Origin: Phytophthora hibernalis | Taxonomy: Eukaryota; Oomycota; Peronosporomycetes; Peronosporales; Peronosporaceae | NCBI GenBank assembly: GCA_012656075.1 | Contig: JAAKBF010000009.1 | Location: forward strand, 248,001-312,000 | Direction of reading: 5' to 3' | DNA length: 64,000 nucleotides | Program-made: the position numbers and the translations under genes | Notes under the pieces: generated by a model | The model's input: the letters and a program-made list of their open reading frames with translations, nothing else | Databases searched by the model: none | What the model was told of the DNA's origin: nothing | In this document: positions 34,190 through 46,800 of the stretch, piece by piece | Layout of the letters: the number at the start of each line of letters is the position of its first letter | Position numbering within the stretch: position 1 is the stretch's first letter

Positions 34190-37100
34190 TCAAGCCGAAG
34201 TGACGCTACCATTGAACCTTCTCGAGCCCTTAGCTCCTACGATACTCCTCAAGAAATCAAAGCCACTCTCGTAGGAATTGTCAGTTTGAGGCAAACTGGG
34301 TTCGTCAATCTTATCATGACTCTCCTCATCGCGAGTGATCCGGTCAAAACGTCGCTGTGCATCCTGCTCGTCTTCGTATGGCCCGCTAAGCGAGCATTCG
34401 CACATCTTGTCTGGGTCATCCCCCAGCGATTCCACACAAAAACCCTGAATTTTCTTCGCTTGCTCTCGCCTTGTATGGAATCGATGACCCAACTTCCTTG
34501 TATTTGACTAGTTGCAACACGCGGAACTTCTTTCGATCCACGCTTTTGTCAGCATTCTGCTGAAATAAGGTGCCAACGACAAGATCGTCTACACGATACC
34601 GATGCTGCAGTTTCCTCTGTATTGAGGGGTCAACGGTGGTCGTGTAGTTTACTTGAAATGGTGCCACAATTTCCGTTCCGTCCTGCTGATTTGCAGATTG
34701 AGCTGCTCGTAGATCCCGAGCCACCAGAAGTTCCTGTCTTGTTCTCTTATAGCATCGATGAGCCAGCTTTCCTCGCACAATCGTCTGAATTCGAGTTGCT
34801 GCTACTGCTCGAGCCTGCAAATGTAGTGCGTATCGTTCTCGAAAGGTGCGCTGGATAGTGCGTGCCGCTTGATTTTGATGGGACTTCGATCGGCTCACTT
34901 CAATTGCATCAAGTTGGTCGAACTCGTTTCGTTTGACTGCATACAGGTTTTCATTCTGTAACCCGGAGCTGGGGTCCCCCATGGCAATGCCACCAGCCAT
35001 TCCAACCACCGGCACGCATCTTCAAACTCTGGCCCATCAGAAAGCGCCTCAAGTTTGTTCAGCTCGCTTTCCAGCATCACACGAGCTTGTGGTGCTGCAC
35101 TCACAACCTGGACCATATCACGCAAACGTATAATCTTGATGCTTCGCGTACTTGTCGCCGTAGTAGAAATCGACACGCCATTTGTGTTGTGTGACGTGGT
35201 GCGAGAGGAATCCACTAGCGACGCCTTTGGTTTCACGTCATACTGTTTGGTTCGAGCACTGCCCAGCAGACGATGAACACCAGGGAGGGGCATCAGCTCT
35301 AGTGATCGTTGGAAGTACTTCTCAGCGAGCACGCTCTGACTTTGTCGAAGGCATTTCTTGCCCAAATCGCGGGCGAGGGCAGCATCCAATGCCAGCTCTT
35401 CTTCACTCTTTCCTGCGGTGTCTCCTAGAGTTGTAGCAAGAAGCGGTGTGGCAACTGAGCGTTTTGTAGAAACTAGTGAGGGCTTGCCCCGTAGCTTGTC
35501 TGGAACTGTAGAATCATCTGCATTTGCAACTGGAGCTGCTGGAGCTGGTGGCCACAGCTGCCGTGCTCGTTCACTAGATTGCGAAGCGAACTAACTTCAT
35601 CTTCCAAACCTTGAATCCGTTCGATCACAGCATATTTTTCTTCTTTAATAGTCCTGCTGTCCTGCTGAGCTCGATAGGCTTCTTGGCGCAGATAAACTAC
35701 CTCAATCTCACGCCGAAGCTCCGATGATTCCACTCGATCCAACAACAGGCTACCACAGTCAATGCTGTTTTCTGCGTCTTCAGATGCTTTCATTTCAGCA
35801 CCAGAGGATATCAGCTTTTCGATTATCTGCATCGCGTCAGCTTCCTTTGTCGGGTCGTTTGCTGCCTCACACGCAAGAAGCATCGGTGACCGTCCACATC
35901 GATCCTTGATATCAAGACCCGCATTCGCTGCGATAAGATACATGGCGCATTCAGAGTGAGCACCTGCACAGGCTACATGCAGGGGTGTGCTGCCCTCCAA
36001 ATCTTTTCCATTGACACCGAGAAATTCGTATTTGCTGGGCTGTTCATCTTTGTCAATTGTACAATCAACTCGTGCGTTCACAGATAACAGTAACTCCACG
36101 CACTTCGAGCAACCAGCTCGTACTGCTTCATGCATTGCTGTGCCCCCTCCAATGTGTTTTCGTGTTGAGAGTCCACCATAGTCTTCATCCACATTGTACA
36201 ACATGGTCGGTGCCTGCAGTACGGGTCCTTCAGCGCGCAGAAGTTGTCGAGCACAGTCCACGTGACTATTAGCGCATGCAATGTGCAGAGGCGTCTGCAA
36301 TGCAAGATCAACCGCATTCGGAGCAGCACCAAGTTGCAGTAAAAACTCAACCACACTATCATTTCCAGCTGCGCATGCATGATGGAGAGCGGTAGCTCCA
36401 TTGGACGGACACGGCGCATTCACGAGCTTGCGTTTGGCTTCCTTGCTCTTAATGTCTGCTAAGACCCGCTGACAGGCTGCATGATCTCCATTCCAGCAGG
36501 CTAGTTGCAGATCAAACACTTTGTCATGCACAAGTGCAATATCACTGCATTCGTCGTACTTTGATGCTTGTCGTAGACTCGGCATTGATACAGCTTTAAA
36601 TGAGACAGATTTTCCACTGGAAGCTAAAAGCCCGTCCGCAGCTTCGCCGGCCAGACATAACACCCTTGCGGTAGCAGAGCTCAGAGCCAATTGAATCCGT
36701 AGGAAACTATTGTGTGAGATCATGACAGCAGGAAGCGTTGCATTCGCTGCGTCGATATTGTCTACACTCATAACGAAAGCAGCGTCCAGGTTCTCTTCGT
36801 CATCATTGCAAACAATGGCTGCCACTGCTCCTGCACGCTGAACGCGTTCTAGTTTCTCGGGAAATGGGCATGATCCACGCCGCAAAAGTGCCACCGCCCC
36901 CTGAGTTGCTCCGCATTTTTAAGAGGTTCATCTGCAAGCAGCGGATCACACGCTACCAAATTCCCAGTATACGATGCCCCAGCGTGTGCAGTGCAAAACT
37001 CTGCTAATGGCGCGAAACAGATCTCGTACGACGAAGCGCTCGTGGTCCACTGAACGAATGCCAGAAGTGGCGGCTGGTTTTCTTCTGCAGTAGCGGTATT

Positions 37101-37827
37101 CTTTGAATATTCATCGGGCGCCACTTCTTTGGACTCGCCACTTTTCGTCAGAGTCGGAGTCTGTACTGCGCCACTCTCCGTTGCAATCGAGCCCTGCGGC
37201 TCCAACATTTTCATGATGGACGTGGTAGTGCGCTTGATAGCCTTCCACCCTTTTCCAGCTTCTGCTGCTTCATGAAGATTTCTTTGAACCTTCAAACACG
37301 CGCCCGCAACATCTGCACCCTCGTCATTCGGCAAAATCTCAAAGTTCAGCACACCCGTCTTCACCGACGGCGGGAACTTTGGAACAGCTCCCTCACATCT
37401 CGCAGGCACATCATGACGCACGGCATCGTAATAGGTTCTGCTCCATTCATCTCGTTTTCCTTAAGCTCCTCCGATGACTCCCCATCGTGAACGCTGCAAG
37501 CGGCTCGTCTCTCGTGTTGTTGGCAAGCAGCATGGCCACTGCCCCCGCTCGCTGCAACAGCCGGGCCTTGTGCGCAAAGCTACAGCCTCCGCGCACCACC
37601 AGTGCGATGGCCCCGCGTAATTCCGCCGCATTCTTGAGCTGCGGTTGGTCGGCGCGCGGCGGTTCGGCGCAGATCAAGCGGGTGTTGCGCACTTGGGGCT
37701 CTCTAGACCCGAACGTGGCCAGCGGACAGGCTCTGCGCCCGCCGCTGCCGTCCCATGATAAAAAAGCGAACTCTTGGGCTGATGTGTCCATTTCAGGTAG
37801 CGACACGACGTCTGCACGTGACGGCAT
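34190..37827 (-). CDS. PA–PA–ankyrin–IQ multidomain protein
   Basis: Starts at ATG 37827 (MPSRADVVSLPEM). Domains in order: a protease-associated (PA) domain (about 37720–37380) with ALVVRGGCSFAHKARLLQRA; a charged linker; a second PA domain (about 37090–36640) with ALLRRGSCPFPEKLERVQRA and LPAVMIS; four or more ankyrin repeats (36540–35800) such as GATALHHACAAGNDSVVEFL and GSTPLHVACAGAHSECAMYL; a coiled coil (about 35700–35540); two IQ motifs (about 34900–34770; AARTIQRTFRERY, ATRIQTIVRGKL) that would bind calmodulin; and a C-terminal tail. The frame breaks at about 37480, 37385, 36910, 34985 and 34490, mostly in G runs needing one base. No signal peptide or membrane span is seen; PA domains usually face a lumen, so this pairing is odd. 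Probably a scaffold; function unknown. Confidence 0.75.
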
Positions 37828-37972
37828 TTGGGAGACTTGGGACTCGGTTGTTAATCAACGACTGTGTCCTTTCGCGCGGATCCAAAGATCGCCTGTCTAA
37901 ACCGATCGATTTTACCTGCTCACACGTCACAGATGCAGCTGCGGATGAGTGTGTCATTGCGAGATTCTCACG
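37828..37972. promoter_or_regulatory. Short divergent intergenic region (shared promoter)
   Basis: Only 145 bp separate the start codons of the PA/ankyrin gene (minus) and uridine phosphorylase (plus). The plus strand has TCATTGC at 37954–37960, 13 bases before the start codon, an acceptable oomycete Inr. A bidirectional promoter is inferred from the spacing. Confidence 0.4.
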
Positions 37973-39183
37973 ATGGCCTACCAGAACACCAACCGCATGC
38001 CCAAGCACAGCGATGGGACGGTGCTGCACCTCGGAGTGAAGGCTAGACAAGTGGCCAACCGCGTTGTGTCTGTGGGGAGTCTCGCTCGGGCCCAGATGTT
38101 GGCGCAGCTGCTAGACGACGGACAGTTTGAGACGTTCCAGTCGGCGCGTGGCTTCTCGACGTTCACGGGGAAGGTAAATGGCGTGCAGGTCTCCATTGTG
38201 GCAACGGGGATGGTACGCGAGTGACTGGATTATTTGGGGTGGAGAGGGAGTTGACGGGTTGTGTTGGTGCAGGGTGTCCCCAACATGGACTTTGTCGTGC
38301 GCGAGACGAGAGCTGTCGTCGAGGGTCCGATGAATATCATTCGGTGCAGTTAAAATGGTTTGAATGAAGTTTTAAGAGAGGATAGTTTGATGAGTTTTCG
38401 ATGCTGCTACCAACCAGATTCGGGACCTGTGGGAGCGTCCAAAAGAACGTAGCCCCAGGCAGCGTCGTGGTGAGCGGCAAGGGTTCCGTGATGGTCACGC
38501 GCAACCCGGATGCCTTCTTCCCGGATGCGAAAGGGGAGGACTGTTATCGTGTAGCCAGGGTGATGCCAGCGTCGCCTGTGCTCTCCATCGCGGTAGGTGG
38601 AGGTGCTTGAACCTTATAGTCTGGGTTTGCTCAATTCTCTCGCAGCTCGTCGCCTCGATGAAGGACAAGCTGGGTGCGCTTCGAAATGTGCCCACCATTG
38701 CCGAATCCAGCGACCTGGACCTGCTCGACGTCTTCGATGGACTCAATGCCACCGCCTGCTCCTTTTACAGCTCACAAGGTCTGTTACGTTCTTCGTTTCC
38801 TCGCTAACTCTGCTAGGTCGCTTCAACCTTGTATCTCTGGTGTCTGTAGGTCGTCTGGACTCGGCCTTTGACGACCGCAACGAGCAGCTCGTGGAGAACC
38901 TCACCAAGTCGCACCCTAACCTCCACACAGTCGAAATGGAGACCTTCCACCTGTAAGGCACCAGCTTCACCTCTTGTCAATTTTCCAGAGCTCATTTCAC
39001 TCTTTGTCCAGACTGGACCTGGCCCAACGCAGTCGCGGGTCCATCCAAGCGACTGCAGCTGTATTGGTCGTGGCCAACCGCCTCACGGGTCAAATTGTTG
39101 AGTCCGATGTGCTCAAGGCGCTGGAAATCTACTGGGGGCAAGTCATCCTACAGACCATCGCTGCGACCCCACTTCAACTCTAA
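37973..39183 (+). CDS. Uridine phosphorylase (six exons)
   Basis: Pyrimidine salvage enzyme of the PNP/UDP phosphorylase superfamily: uridine plus phosphate gives uracil and ribose-1-phosphate, in the cytosol. Exons 37973–38212, 38273–38343, 38418–38592, 38646–38778, 38850–38952 and 39012–39183 join in frame to 297 codons plus TAA. All introns are GT–AG, 53–74 bp. Family marks: MDFVVRETRAVV, a Gly-rich phosphate/ribose loop FGTCGSVQKNVAPGSVVV, substrate loop GRLDSAFDDRNEQ, and VEMETFHLLDLAQRS with the Met-Glu pair that contacts ribose. Length agrees with eukaryotic uridine phosphorylases. An in-frame alternative acceptor at 38816/38817 would make the fourth intron only 38 bp and add 11 residues; the distal site is preferred. 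No frameshift is needed. Confidence 0.92.
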
Positions 39184-39250
39184 ATGTAGCCATGATGGGA
39201 TGAATCAGAATTACCAGTCTGATTTGCTGTTATTTCAAGTGTTTTTAATC

Positions 39251-39265
39251 TTCATTTCGCATTTC
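39251..39265 (+). promoter_or_regulatory. Oomycete Inr plus flanking promoter element
   Basis: TTCATTTCGCATTTC matches the oomycete core promoter, an initiator of the TCATTYY type followed by a CAWTTT flanking element. Transcription would start near 39254, giving a leader of about 21 bases before the UCH start codon at 39275. Confidence 0.6.
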
Positions 39266-39274
39266 ACCGTTAGC

Positions 39275-40487
39275 ATGAGCGACGAGGGCAATAAGCACAA
39301 GCGCTGGTTCCCGCTGGAGTCGAACCCGGACGTCATGAACGTGTACGTGGAGAAGATGGGCTTCCCACGACCAACTTCAGCTTCTGCGACGTGATGAGCA
39401 CCGAGGAGTGGGCGCTGGCCATGGTCCCGTCGCCCGTGGTGGCGGTCATCATGCTGTTCCCCATTAAGCCCCACGTAAAGATCTCTGGGTTTAATCAATT
39501 TGACACTAGGTGTTCTGACGCTTTAATTCTATGATTTTTTTTTTTTCTGCAGACGGAGGAGGCGGACAAGCAGGAGGCCAAGAGGATCGAGAAGGACGGA
39601 CAGATCGTGTCCCCCAACGTCTACTACATGCGCCAGACTGTTGGTATGGAGTGGCGTATTGAAGTTGGTGGATGAAACGGCAAAATGTCTAATCCATTTA
39701 TTGATTGATTGTCGTTGGTTTAGGCAACGCGTGCGGCACTGTTGGCATCTTGCACGCCATCGGCAACATGCGCAATCTCGTCCGGCTGAGTGAGTTCTGA
39801 CGGTTTACAGGGATTTTGAGAATTTGTTCCTGAATAAAATGTTTAATTTTGTGGCAGCTCCTGGAAGCTACTTGGACAAGTTCTTCAATGAGACCAAGAC
39901 CAAGACGCCTGAGGAGATCGCGCAGTACCTCGAGGAGGATGACGAGGTTGGCTGCTGAGATGATGATCTTTTGGTGCTGCATTTGGTGCTGATGTTGTGG
40001 TGGTGGTGGCGAATAGCTGGAAGAAACGCACGGCAGTGCGGCGGAGGCTGGCCAGTCGGAGGTTCGAAGGGCCTGATGTCTTGAAGTGCTTATAGAAGCT
40101 AACGTATACTCTTCTTGCAGCAATTGGAAAGCGTGGACGACCCGATCAATACGCACTTTGTGTGCTTCAGGTACGGATCACTTTGCACAATTAAGGAGAT
40201 AACTACTAGAATCTGAATCTGACTATTGTATGCTCCATTAGCTGCGTGGACGGTACCCTGTACGAGCTCGACGGCCGGAAGAAGCGCCCCATTAACCACG
40301 GACCCTCCAGCCCTGACACTGTTCTGCAGGTACGCTGCCGTATCCTTTATTGTTGTTGCTACACATCACTAATACTTTTCGCACGCTACCTCAGGACGCT
40401 TGCCAGGCCATCAAGAAATTCATGGCTCGGGACGAAGGCGAGATGCGGTTCACCATCCTGGCACTGGCGAAGACCGCGACTGACTAA
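39275..40487 (+). CDS. Ubiquitin C-terminal hydrolase, UCHL3 type (seven exons)
   Basis: A peptidase C12 deubiquitinase that releases small adducts from the ubiquitin C-terminus. Exons 39275–39474, 39553–39643, 39724–39789, 39858–39946, 40121–40170, 40242–40329 and 40395–40487; GT–AG introns of 65–174 bp. Catalytic residues are spaced as in human UCHL3: Gln and Cys six apart in RQTVGNACGTVG, and His and Asp 15 apart from HFVCF to YELDGRK. Exon lengths sum to 677, one short of a multiple of three. One C is missing at about 39367, where GFP should continue TTNFSFCDVMS; with it the protein has 225 residues, close to the usual 230. Probably a sequence error. Expected cytosolic. Confidence 0.9.
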
Positions 40488-40665
40488 GAATTTCTCTTCC
40501 TGGGGCTAAGTGTAATAAGCTGCAAAGGAACTGTAGCAAACTGGTTATGCCGCCAATGAAGAATGCAGCACAACTTGTGCCACAAGCTGTCGACGTGGAT
40601 CCGCGAGTATATTTTCTTTACTAACTGCCGACCCTTCGTCTGTCTTGTTGTATTCTTGCACAGCT

Positions 40666-43581
40666 ATGGGCAACCCAGCCGCCGAATGCTTGCAGGTCCT
40701 GTTAGTTCTCACTGTTGTGCTTAATGTTGCAGCAGCAGCATCCTCCATTGACTTATACGTCTCATCATCAAGCACCTACGTCGGAACTGCTGACGGCAGC
40801 TTGGCGAAGCCTTTCAAGACGCTTGCACAGGTGCAGCTGGAAGTTCGAGCCAAAAGCAAGCTGGCGGAAAACAACAAGACTCCAATTAATGTCCACCTTC
40901 GCGCTGGTCGCTATGAGTTATCGTCTACATTTGACTTCACTGATGAGGACTCCGGCGCTTCCAGCGACGCACCAGTCACGTACCAGGCGTACTGCGACGC
41001 AACTGTGGAAAATACTGCCATTTCCGTACGAAAGTTCCCTTTCCAGTCTAAGCTGTCTGTTCCCCCGCGACTACTTTGGAATGGTGTCGACAACGTCGGG
41101 AAATGGGTAGGTCCGGCGGATCCGTTTGCACAGATGGGGGTTAACATCAGTGCTAATTCACTGTCTGTGACATCCGCGCCAACTATAAGTGTGGGGACCG
41201 ATATTGGCTCCGTGTGTGTGGATAAGGGCAATGGTGCCGGACACACCTGTTACGCTGATGGGAGCTCAGTGGCTACATGTGTCTCTGGTTGCATAGTTGC
41301 TTGTCGGAACCACATCGCGCGCAAGCGCTACAGTGATATCTTCTATGCCGAGTTTTCTCATTTATTTGGCAAGGACTTGAGCAAAGAAGAAGACTGCGTT
41401 GAGATTTGCTCGCTGTCATGCCGTGGTTGTGAGAAGGTGATCATTTCTGGATCGAAACTGATAGAAGCTGGAACACTCACGTGGGGATTAGATCAATCGA
41501 TAACGGTGACCTCGGCAAATGGTAGTACGCAGATTCTCAAGATCTTTCGAGCAGATGTCTCTTCTATCTTGCCGGCCCTGGCAGCAGGCACTGTTCCAGG
41601 CAAGCCTGAGGACTTTGCTACGTTTAACACTCTGTATGCTGATGGTGTGCAACTGCCACGTGCGGGGTTTCCAAATTGCTTGGTGGATTCGTCATTACCC
41701 GCGCAGACTTTTAACTGCTCATATGAGCCGGTTAGTGTCATCAAGTCTCAAGTGATTTACAATTCCACCACGTTCTCAAACCGGGTGTCGGCGTGGACTA
41801 ATGTGAAAGATATCATGTTAGACCTGCGGCCACAGCAAAAGAACCTTCAAGTTTACATTACTCGCTTGGCTCTGTAAACATCTCGACTGGTACGGTGCAA
41901 CTCAGTGCTGGAGGGTCAGAGCTTTCTTACGGTATCTTCGCTGATGGGCCTGGTATGTCATGGTCTTCGTCATCAGCAAGCCTTGACCCTGGTATCCGAG
42001 TTGAGAATGTTCTCCAAGAACTAGATTCACCGGGCGAATGGTTCTTTGACGTCTCTAAGCGCTGGTTATATTTGATCCCGCTTACATCATCTACGACCGA
42101 GACGTCACTAGCGAGTAGCGTCTTGGAGATTCCGTTGCTTCATCAATTGGTGCGTGTGAGTGGATCCCGCGAGAATCAGTATGTCGCGCCGACACATGCT
42201 CAAACAACGCTTCAGGAAACCACGTCAGATACCACAACTTCCAACCTGCGCTTCCGCTTTCTCACGTTTTCGGGAACGCAGCTCCACCATCTCAACATCT
42301 GTAAGTTGGAAATCTGTCCGCTTTGCAATAGTTCCACGCACAGCTTGCTCACATATATGAACTTTGCTTTGTGTTCCAGACGAGCAAATTCCTGGATCAG
42401 AATGGCCCATGACGCGTGTGGCATCAATCTTTCTCGAGTCTGTAACGAATACGACAATCGAGCATTGCAGCTTCGAGAAAATAGGCGGGAACGCTATCAT
42501 GGTATCTGGTGAGAACAGTAACATCCAGCTTGTGAACAACAACGTATCATTCGTGGGTAGCAACGGGATTACGGTGGTTGCTCGGCGCGGTTTTCAGCTC
42601 AACTCCTTTCACGAACCCGTACTCGCGCATTTACTGGTATCGCGCTCTGTGAACATCTCATTCAACCAGGTTCACCACTTCGGGCAGCAAGTTGCTCATT
42701 CGGCGGCAATCATGGTGGCCGGTGCAAAGCATACTACTATTCACGGTAATCTCGTATTTGGTGCTCCGAACCGAACAAATACCAACACAAGCGTAGCAAA
42801 GTCTCCATTATTCACTGCAGCAGCGTACCATGTGGTCAATGCAAACGGGGCCAACTACGACGACAGTTTCCTTTAATTCGGTCCATTACCAGCCTTGGAG
42901 GGAGTGCTATACCCGTCACGTCGGCACAAACCCTCTCTTCGCAGTACCAGGTGACAGTTCCGCTGCTTGGGTTTGACATCAACACCGTCGTAAAGCTTGT
43001 AGGCGCGCCTGAGTGCTTCTCTGGAAGTGGTCGAGTTGGTTCACTTTATGGTGATCTACCGTTCACGTACACTAGCTGCTCGGGTTGCTGCTCAGTGCAC
43101 AGCAACTACGCGCGTATTCGAGTCTCTGGGTCAGGTGTTGCTTGACCGATGCTACTTCTCGTGAACTTGTAGTGCGCCCGGGCGAGACGGTGGATCTCGC
43201 CGCAACTGCGTCAGATTATTTCAACTCGATCGTGGACGTCTACCTTGGTTTCCACGTCGTCACTCCCAACCTAATTGTCGATCTGCCGGCTCGAGCCAAG
43301 TGGCAAATACTCACGAGACGCTGTAAATACGCCGAGCGCACGTATAAAGAAACGTGTGGTGGACCCTGCATACAGCAAGACGGATGTGGAAACTCCAATG
43401 CTGCGCTGCAGGAAGCTCTTGATACTTCTTTGGTATGTGCCAGCAGCTACGAATCGGATCCGCAGTCGCCGTGTGCACGGGCCCATTTGAGGCTGAGCAG
43501 GACTGCGATGGCTCAGGTGTGACTAAGTCGCATCTGTATTACAACTGTGAGATCGATTGCTCCACCACGTCGTGTACCTGA
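40666..43581 (+). CDS. Secreted parallel beta-helix protein
   Basis: ATG 40666 opens a signal peptide (MGNPAAECLQVLLVLTVVLN, then AAAASS). A DLYVSSSSTYVGTADGSLAK start follows, characteristic of right-handed beta-helix proteins: a repetitive, often carbohydrate-active fold. The helix region includes short strand repeats such as NTTIEHCSFEKIGGNAIMVS, NNNVSFVGSNGITVV and NISFNQVHHFGQQVAHSAAI (42430–42700). A cluster of cysteines around 41220–41430 would form disulphides. One intron, 42301–42379, GT–AG. Single missing bases are indicated at about 41840 (A run), 42868 (T run), 43130 (G run) and near 43455. The last readable stop is at 43581 and the true 3' end is uncertain. No polysaccharide-lyase catalytic motif was identified. 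Likely secreted or surface glycoprotein; enzyme activity unproven. Confidence 0.7.
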
Positions 43582-43864
43582 GCACACAACATCACGCAAA
43601 AACAGCAAGTCCAATGAGTAACTCCAATTTCAACATGTTAACTTGTTTTCCCGGTACGCTGGTGCCACGAGGTACAAGACATACTCGCGCCTTCCGACTG
43701 CTTATTTCGGTCTTGCGCTCGGCCCGCGTTCTAAAAGACCGTCGCGGCTCCCTCGACCCCACCATCATTATCTCTTCCTTTTGTCTCACACACGAGCTTG
43801 TCCCACGATTCTCATTTGATGCCTGTTACCGGTAGCTGTAGTGTATCCCGTCTGATAGCCAGTC

Positions 43865-46800
43865 TTATCCCACATTTGATAGTGACGAAGGTCGCCCCAC
43901 GAAACTGAATCCATCGAAGTCGTTCGGACGGTCGGTCTTCTGCATCATCATACTCGGCTCGCGATCGCGCGCCGTGATCTCGTTCATGTTGCGAGGTGCG
44001 TAATGCGTATCCATCTTGCCTACACCAGGGTTGAACGGTGGCTGCATTCTGCGCTCCAGCAGCTCCGGCCAGTCAATGGTGTCGAAGAACGGGTGCGTCA
44101 ACACCTCGTCAGCACCGCGCGGGCCACTGCCAAGACGCATCATCGGGTCGCGCGTAAGAAGCTGCATATTACAAAACAAAAATGTACGTAAGCACTGCAC
44201 GCTGATGCAAAGAAAACATAATCACTTACCCCATTGATGAGCGAGATCGCAGCATCCGAGAAACTGGGCGAGAATGTAACCCAGTCCTGCTTCAGAATGG
44301 TTTGGAACATAATGTCCCGGTTTCGGTGGTAGTAAGGTGGTTTACCGCCGATCATCTCGTACAGCAAAATACCGAATGACCACCAGTCAGCAGCCTTTCC
44401 GTAAGCCTTGCCCCTCAATAGCTCAGGTGCAATGTATGCGGCTGTACCACAAAATGTTGTGGCACCCTTCAGGCCGGAGACACCAACCTTCGATAGACCG
44501 AAATCGGTGATACTCACGTGGCCGTCGTGGTCCATAAGCACATTTTCAAGCTTTGCGTCACGGTAAATGATGTTGGCGCTATGGAGATGTGCGATGGCTG
44601 CCGCGACCTCGGCAGCGTAGAAGCGAGCCCACTCCTCCGGGAATTTGCGACGACGACGCAGGTGCGTCGCCAAGGAACCACCGCTAAGGTAATCCATTAC
44701 GAGGTATAATTTCGACTCGCTCTGGAATGCGTAGTGCAGCTTGACCACAAATGGGTGCGAAATCTCCGTCAGAATTTTACGTTCCGCCATCGTTGTGTTG
44801 ACAAGGCCCGACGACACAACCTGTTGCTTTTTCAACACCTTCATTGCATAGCATTCGCCTTGACGCGGCGGTGTGACCTTCCGGCACAAGAAGACCTTGC
44901 CAAACCCACCTTGGCCGACAACCTTCATCAGCTCGAAATCCTTGTCAGAGATTTGACGCTTATCACCACCGGAGCCGGAGCCACTGCTAGCAACGGGGCT
45001 GCGCTTGGGCTTCGGCACCGGTTTCGGCAAATAGTATGTGGCCTTGATCTTGCCGGGTTCCTCAGGGTCGTTGTTTTTGTTTCCGTTCTTGCCTTCGTCG
45101 GCACCACCAGACATATCGCTTGACTCGTCACCATCAGTTTCCCCAATTACAATTATGTTGGACTGTCGCCGCGGGCGACCGACAGCCTTTGATGCAGTCT
45201 TCCGCCGTCTGAGCTCTGCCCGAACATGTTTCACTACAGCAGTCATACCAGGCTGGTTCGGGTTGGCACTAATGAACGCAAAGGCAGGATCCTCGGCCTT
45301 CTCTAGGGTCTTCGGCGTATTGTCAGCTTCCTGAGATGGCATAAAACCCAACGACAGACACACACAGTTTACACGCGCTTGAGAATCCACAATCTGAGCA
45401 CCAAGCGGCTCATACGATGCCTCCCAATTAATTGATCGGCGACCAAGAAGCTCGAGAATACCAGGGGATTCGTTGTGGTCGATTTCGTGCTTCGACTCGA
45501 TCAGCGCAATGCGGTAAACCTTTTCACGCACACTATCCTCGTATGTCTCCAGAATTGACTTTACCAGGGCACCACCACGCGCATACGCAATGATGGACAC
45601 CTGGCCCTTGCACTTTGTGATAAATTGCTCCCACACGAAAAGAACGTGTTCCTTGGGGGAAGTGGAGTTCGGAATAGGAACCTCGCGCTCAAAGCCTCCA
45701 GCCTCGTATACGACGGCCGTGTTGGCGAACGGGTTGCAGACCACAATACCGAAGCCCTCTTCTTGAGCACGACTGAAATATGGAGTCATCGACCACTTGT
45801 GATCAATCGTCAGTTTTGTGTTCTCTGGGTCCTGCTTCCAAAGACCAAGGGGTCCCGAATCCGACAGGAACATAATGACCTTCTTCGCTGATGTATAGGC
45901 CATCGAGCTGTAAAACCGACAACGCACAGGCGAATCAGCGGATGGTACAAACTGAGGGGTGAAGTCTAGCTCCTTTCCATGAAGTTGTAGATATCCTTCT
46001 TGTCCGTGCGCTCACTCATACGTATCGACGCATTCACGTTATGTTTCAGCTTTGGCACCTCGACTGGCTCGTCGAAGGCGGAAATACCACGAGTGTCGAG
46101 CTCCAAAGAGTCCGCGGAACTCTTCCGTTCACGGCCTTCGGTCTCATCCGCAGCTGTCTTGTCCTCCTCCTCGCCGTCACTAGTAGCAGTAGCCTTAGGC
46201 TTTTCCTCGCCCTTCTTAAACGCATCCGAAGGCGGCTTCGTCGGCAATTCCGTGTCGTCACCGCTCTCATCGTCGCTACTTGATTCCATGGCTAGCATAG
46301 CAGTTGTCTTGCGACGTCCCATACCAGCCATAAGTAGGCCAGTTGATGACTGCGAGGAAGTCCGAACCGGTACTGGAGCAAGTTTAGGTTCAGCTTTAGA
46401 TTCCTCTTCAGAATCACTAAACGAAGTGAAGCTGTGTCTTTTAGGTTCAGGCTCAACGATGCCAAAGTTAGGCTTCAGAGCGTCCTTCTTAGCCTTGGGC
46501 GGCGTTGGAGGCGCTGCCACCGGCGAGACTGTTTCTCGAGAGGTGTAGGGGCGACTCCGAGTCACTGCTAGACTCGTCTTCACTAGGCGTTCGCACCGGT
46601 GAACGAGGTGTTGACTTCGCAGCGTTAGCAATTGCTTTAACATCGTCCTCGTTCAAATCTGCGTACGCAGCTGGGGTATGTTTCTCGTCAGCTTCAACTT
46701 CGCTGAGAGCGTGGCTAATGTCCTGATCAAACTTAGCTGATGTGTTATTGTGGTCAGGCTGATCCAGTTGTTGCTGCGAAGATCCTCTGGTCATCCGGTT

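Noticed and set aside
37447..37827. First PA domain as a separate small gene
   Set aside because: The following frame continues the same PA fold and linker after a shift in a G run, so a single gene is the simpler reading.
40666..43581. RXLR or Crinkler effector genes in the secreted-gene region
   Set aside because: The only clear signal peptide is on the beta-helix protein, and no RXLR-EER or LFLAK motif follows it or any other frame.
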